In this document: in pieces, positions 62,414 through 64,000 of the stretch | How the letters are laid out: each line of letters starts with the position of its first letter | How positions within the stretch are numbered: the first letter of the stretch is position 1 | Assembly (NCBI RefSeq): GCF_003268025.1 | Contig: NZ_QLUW01000003.1 | Span: 372,001-436,000 of the forward strand | DNA: 64,000 nt | Reading direction: 5' to 3' | From: Paenibacillus montanisoli | GTDB lineage: Bacteria; Bacillota; Bacilli; Paenibacillales; Paenibacillaceae | Notes under the pieces: model-generated | Told to the model about the DNA's origin: nothing | Seen by the model: the letters and a program-made list of their open reading frames with translations, nothing else | Database searches by the model: none | Made by a program: the position numbers and the translations under genes

Positions 62414-62442
62414 TGCAACTCGATTGGTCAAAGTGGTATGAT
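62414..62442 (+). promoter_or_regulatory. Candidate promoter of the SGNH hydrolase gene
   Basis: TGCAAC (62414-62419), a 17-base spacer and TATGAT (62437-62442), 60 bases before the ATG at 62502. Nothing else was recognised in this gap. Confidence 0.35.
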
Positions 62443-62501
62443 AGAAGAAGCTAAGTCCGGATGAGTTCAAACGAAACCTCATGGGGGAGGAAACTCACGA
62501 C

Positions 62502-63605
62502 ATGCATGCTTCAGTGTGGAAACATCGCAAACCATTGATTCATTCAAGGAAGGCGTTGGCCGAAGGACAGCTGACCGTCGGTTTTATCGGCGGCTCCATT
62601 ACCGACGCGCGCCCGCGCCATAATTGGCCGGAGCCTGTCACCGCTTGGCTGGTGGAGAAATTTCCGCAAGCGCGAATCATCGTCGAAAATGCCGCCATCG
62701 GCGCGACAGGCAGCGAGCTTGCCGTCTTTCGGGCGAAGCGCGATTTGATCGACCGGGGCTGCCATCTTGTATTTATCGATTATGCCGTGAATGACTATGG
62801 AGAACCGTCTGACAAAAGAAAACGCTCGAGAGAAGGCTTGGTCCGGAAGCTGTTGGCTGAGGACGGCCGCGATGTCGTGCTCGTACATACGTTCATGCAG
62901 GACATGTTCGCCGTGATGAACGAAGGCGGCATGCCGGATTCGATTGCGGAGCTTGAGGAGCTGGCCGATCAATACGGGACAGGCTCCGTATGGATGGGGC
63001 TGTACGCCCTGGAGGAAGTACGCAAGGGCCGGATGCGCTGGGAAGAATGGCTGCCCGACGGCTTGCACCCGACACATCGGGGGAGCCTGAGCTACGGTCA
63101 GAGCGTGATCGCGTTTCTGGAAAAAGAACTGCTAGTAGAAAGTGCGGTCCCAGACACAACCATCGTTCGCGAGCATGTCCTTCCCGCGCCGCTGCACCAT
63201 CAGCATTGGGGCGAGTCGGTGCTGCTGCCGCTCGCCGAAGTGCAAACGAGCGGCCCGTGGGTCATCCGCCGCTGGCCTTACTACGAATGGATCGACCGTG
63301 TGCTCGAAACCGCGGCGATCGGAGCGAAGCTAGCGTTCACGTTCGAAGGGCGCGGGTTGTCGCTCGGCTTCGATTTCGGCAAAAAGTCCGCCGAGTTCCG
63401 TTACCGCATCGACGGCGGCGACTGGATCCGCGTTTCGCGTGACCGCCCGGATTGGTGCGGCGATGATGGCTGGTACCGGGCCTGTTATCTCGGCGAAGAG
63501 CTGCTCTCCGGCGTCCATCGCTTCGAATTGGAAGTTACTCACGGCGACCGTCCGGAATGCCGGGGCACCAACTTTAGGCTGGCGCACATCGGTATCATCC
63601 GCTGA
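62502..63605 (+). CDS. SGNH/GDSL-family hydrolase with C-terminal beta domain
   Basis: About 367 residues. The first 215 form an SGNH fold: the nucleophile is S32 in VGFIGGSITD, an Asn-containing block reads IDYAVNDYGEPS, and the catalytic Asp-His pair is D186 and H189 in LPDGLHPTHRG. The C-terminal 140 residues look like a beta-sandwich (WVIRRWPYYEWIDRVLET; LAFTFEGRGLSLGFDF; FRYRIDGGDWIRVSRDRPDW), similar to the N-terminal domain of CE2-type esterases but in the opposite order. It is probably a carbohydrate deacetylase. No signal peptide is seen. GGGGGAGG lies about 12 bases before ATG 62502; ATG 62481 has no ribosome site. Confidence 0.8.
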   Translation: MHASVWKHRKPLIHSRKALAEGQLTVGFIGGSITDARPRHNWPEPVTAWLVEKFPQARIIVENAAIGATGSELAVFRAKRDLIDRGCHLVFIDYAVNDYGEPSDKRKRSREGLVRKLLAEDGRDVVLVHTFMQDMFAVMNEGGMPDSIAELEELADQYGTGSVWMGLYALEEVRKGRMRWEEWLPDGLHPTHRGSLSYGQSVIAFLEKELLVESAVPDTTIVREHVLPAPLHHQHWGESVLLPLAEVQTSGPWVIRRWPYYEWIDRVLETAAIGAKLAFTFEGRGLSLGFDFGKKSAEFRYRIDGGDWIRVSRDRPDWCGDDGWYRACYLGEELLSGVHRFELEVTHGDRPECRGTNFRLAHIGIIR

Positions 63606-63636
63606 CAATAATCCTAGCCTTCTTTTGGAGATGAAC

Positions 63637-64000
63637 ATGAACGCTAACCGTATGATCAGTACGATTCTAATCGCTATGCTATGCTTGTCGATGACAGCAT
63701 GCCGTACCGGGCAGCCCCAAGCCGAAACACGAACCGAGTTAACCGTTTCGGCGGCGGCAAGCTTGAAGGATGCACTAACCAAGCTAAAAGCGAGCTATGA
63801 AGAGCAGCACGGGGATGTCCGAATTGCGTTTAATTTCGGATCGTCGGGCACGCTCCAGCAGCAGATCGAGCAGGGAGCGCCGGTGGATCTATACATATCC
63901 GCCGCCCAAAGGCAGATGGATGCGCTTCGCAGTAAGGGGCTTGTCAACGAAAGTCCAATCTTGCTGCGCAATGAGCTGGTTCTCATCGTGCCGAAGGCAA
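63637..64000 (+). CDS. modA: Molybdate-binding lipoprotein ModA (3' end cut by window)
   Basis: The frame from ATG 63637, 6 bases after TTGGAG, stays open to the end of the window, giving 121 residues. A lipoprotein signal ends in LSMTACRTG. ELTVSAAASLKDALTKLKAS, then FNFGSSGTLQQQIEQGAPVD and LYISAAQRQMDAL, are the conserved N-terminal motifs of ModA; the Ser residues of SAAAS and GSSG contact molybdate. It should deliver molybdate to a ModB/ModC importer encoded beyond the window. It lies only 31 bases after the SGNH gene but is functionally unrelated. About half the protein is missing. Confidence 0.92.
   Translation, partial: MNANRMISTILIAMLCLSMTACRTGQPQAETRTELTVSAAASLKDALTKLKASYEEQHGDVRIAFNFGSSGTLQQQIEQGAPVDLYISAAQRQMDALRSKGLVNESPILLRNELVLIVPKA

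Overview
The window looks like chromosome of a spore-forming Gram-positive bacterium of the Paenibacillaceae, most likely Paenibacillus or a close relative. The signs are moderate-to-high GC with strong AGGAGG-type ribosome sites, many TTG and GTG starts, repeated sets of AraC or YesM/YesN regulators beside binding protein-permease operons, a xylR-xylAB locus, a bacilliredoxin and a DUF3905 protein. No rRNA, tRNA, CRISPR array, phage or insertion sequence was seen. Most of the window is devoted to taking up and breaking down plant or microbial polysaccharides.

Layout. 1-2260: the end of a GH125 alpha-mannosidase gene, then an AT-richer patch with a CBO0543-like membrane protein, a frameshifted small gene and a mini-lipoprotein. 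2294-3424: a CPA2 cation/proton antiporter. 3505-10795: a membrane-bound AraC sensor-regulator, an LplA/LplB/LplC-type oligosaccharide importer and a GH88 unsaturated uronyl hydrolase. 10832-19928: a GPH symporter on the minus strand, a GH5-like hydrolase, a cupin-AraC regulator, a second binding protein with two permeases, and an esterase. 19936-24100: xylR divergent from xylA-xylB, with a clear palindromic operator. 24325-28587: a chemoreceptor, an unusual PAS-XRE regulator, a DUF1835 protein and an unknown small protein. 28716-34287: a ROK repressor followed by a SIS isomerase, a ROK sugar kinase and a GH38 alpha-mannosidase, with a 26-bp palindrome over the promoter. 34337-40255: housekeeping and spore-related genes (HI0933-type flavoprotein, KinB-like kinase, small proteins, BrxA, NadE).

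40586-59290 is the most interesting part. A YesN/YesM two-component pair leads into three binding-protein genes: one without a lipobox, one ordinary lipoprotein, and one 991-residue protein with two sugar-binding-like beta-sandwich modules fused in front of the binding-protein domain. A tightly spaced operon follows: two permeases, an NHL-propeller/TPR protein, a YIP1-family membrane protein, a large DUF5696 protein and two more permeases, then a Gfo/Idh/MocA dehydrogenase. No ABC ATPase gene accompanies any of the four permease pairs in the window, so all probably depend on a shared MsmX/MsmK-type ATPase encoded elsewhere. 59360-63605 adds a heparinase II/III-like lyase, an APH-fold kinase and a two-module SGNH hydrolase. 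The window ends inside modA.

Functional picture: polymers are cut outside or at the cell surface, oligosaccharides are captured by lipoproteins and imported, and they are finished inside by GH88, GH38, GH125, GH5-like and lyase-type enzymes. Xylose goes through XylA/XylB, with catabolite control suggested by cre-like sites. Substrate assignments are inferred from families. Start codons were chosen by ribosome-site spacing and may differ from automated calls.
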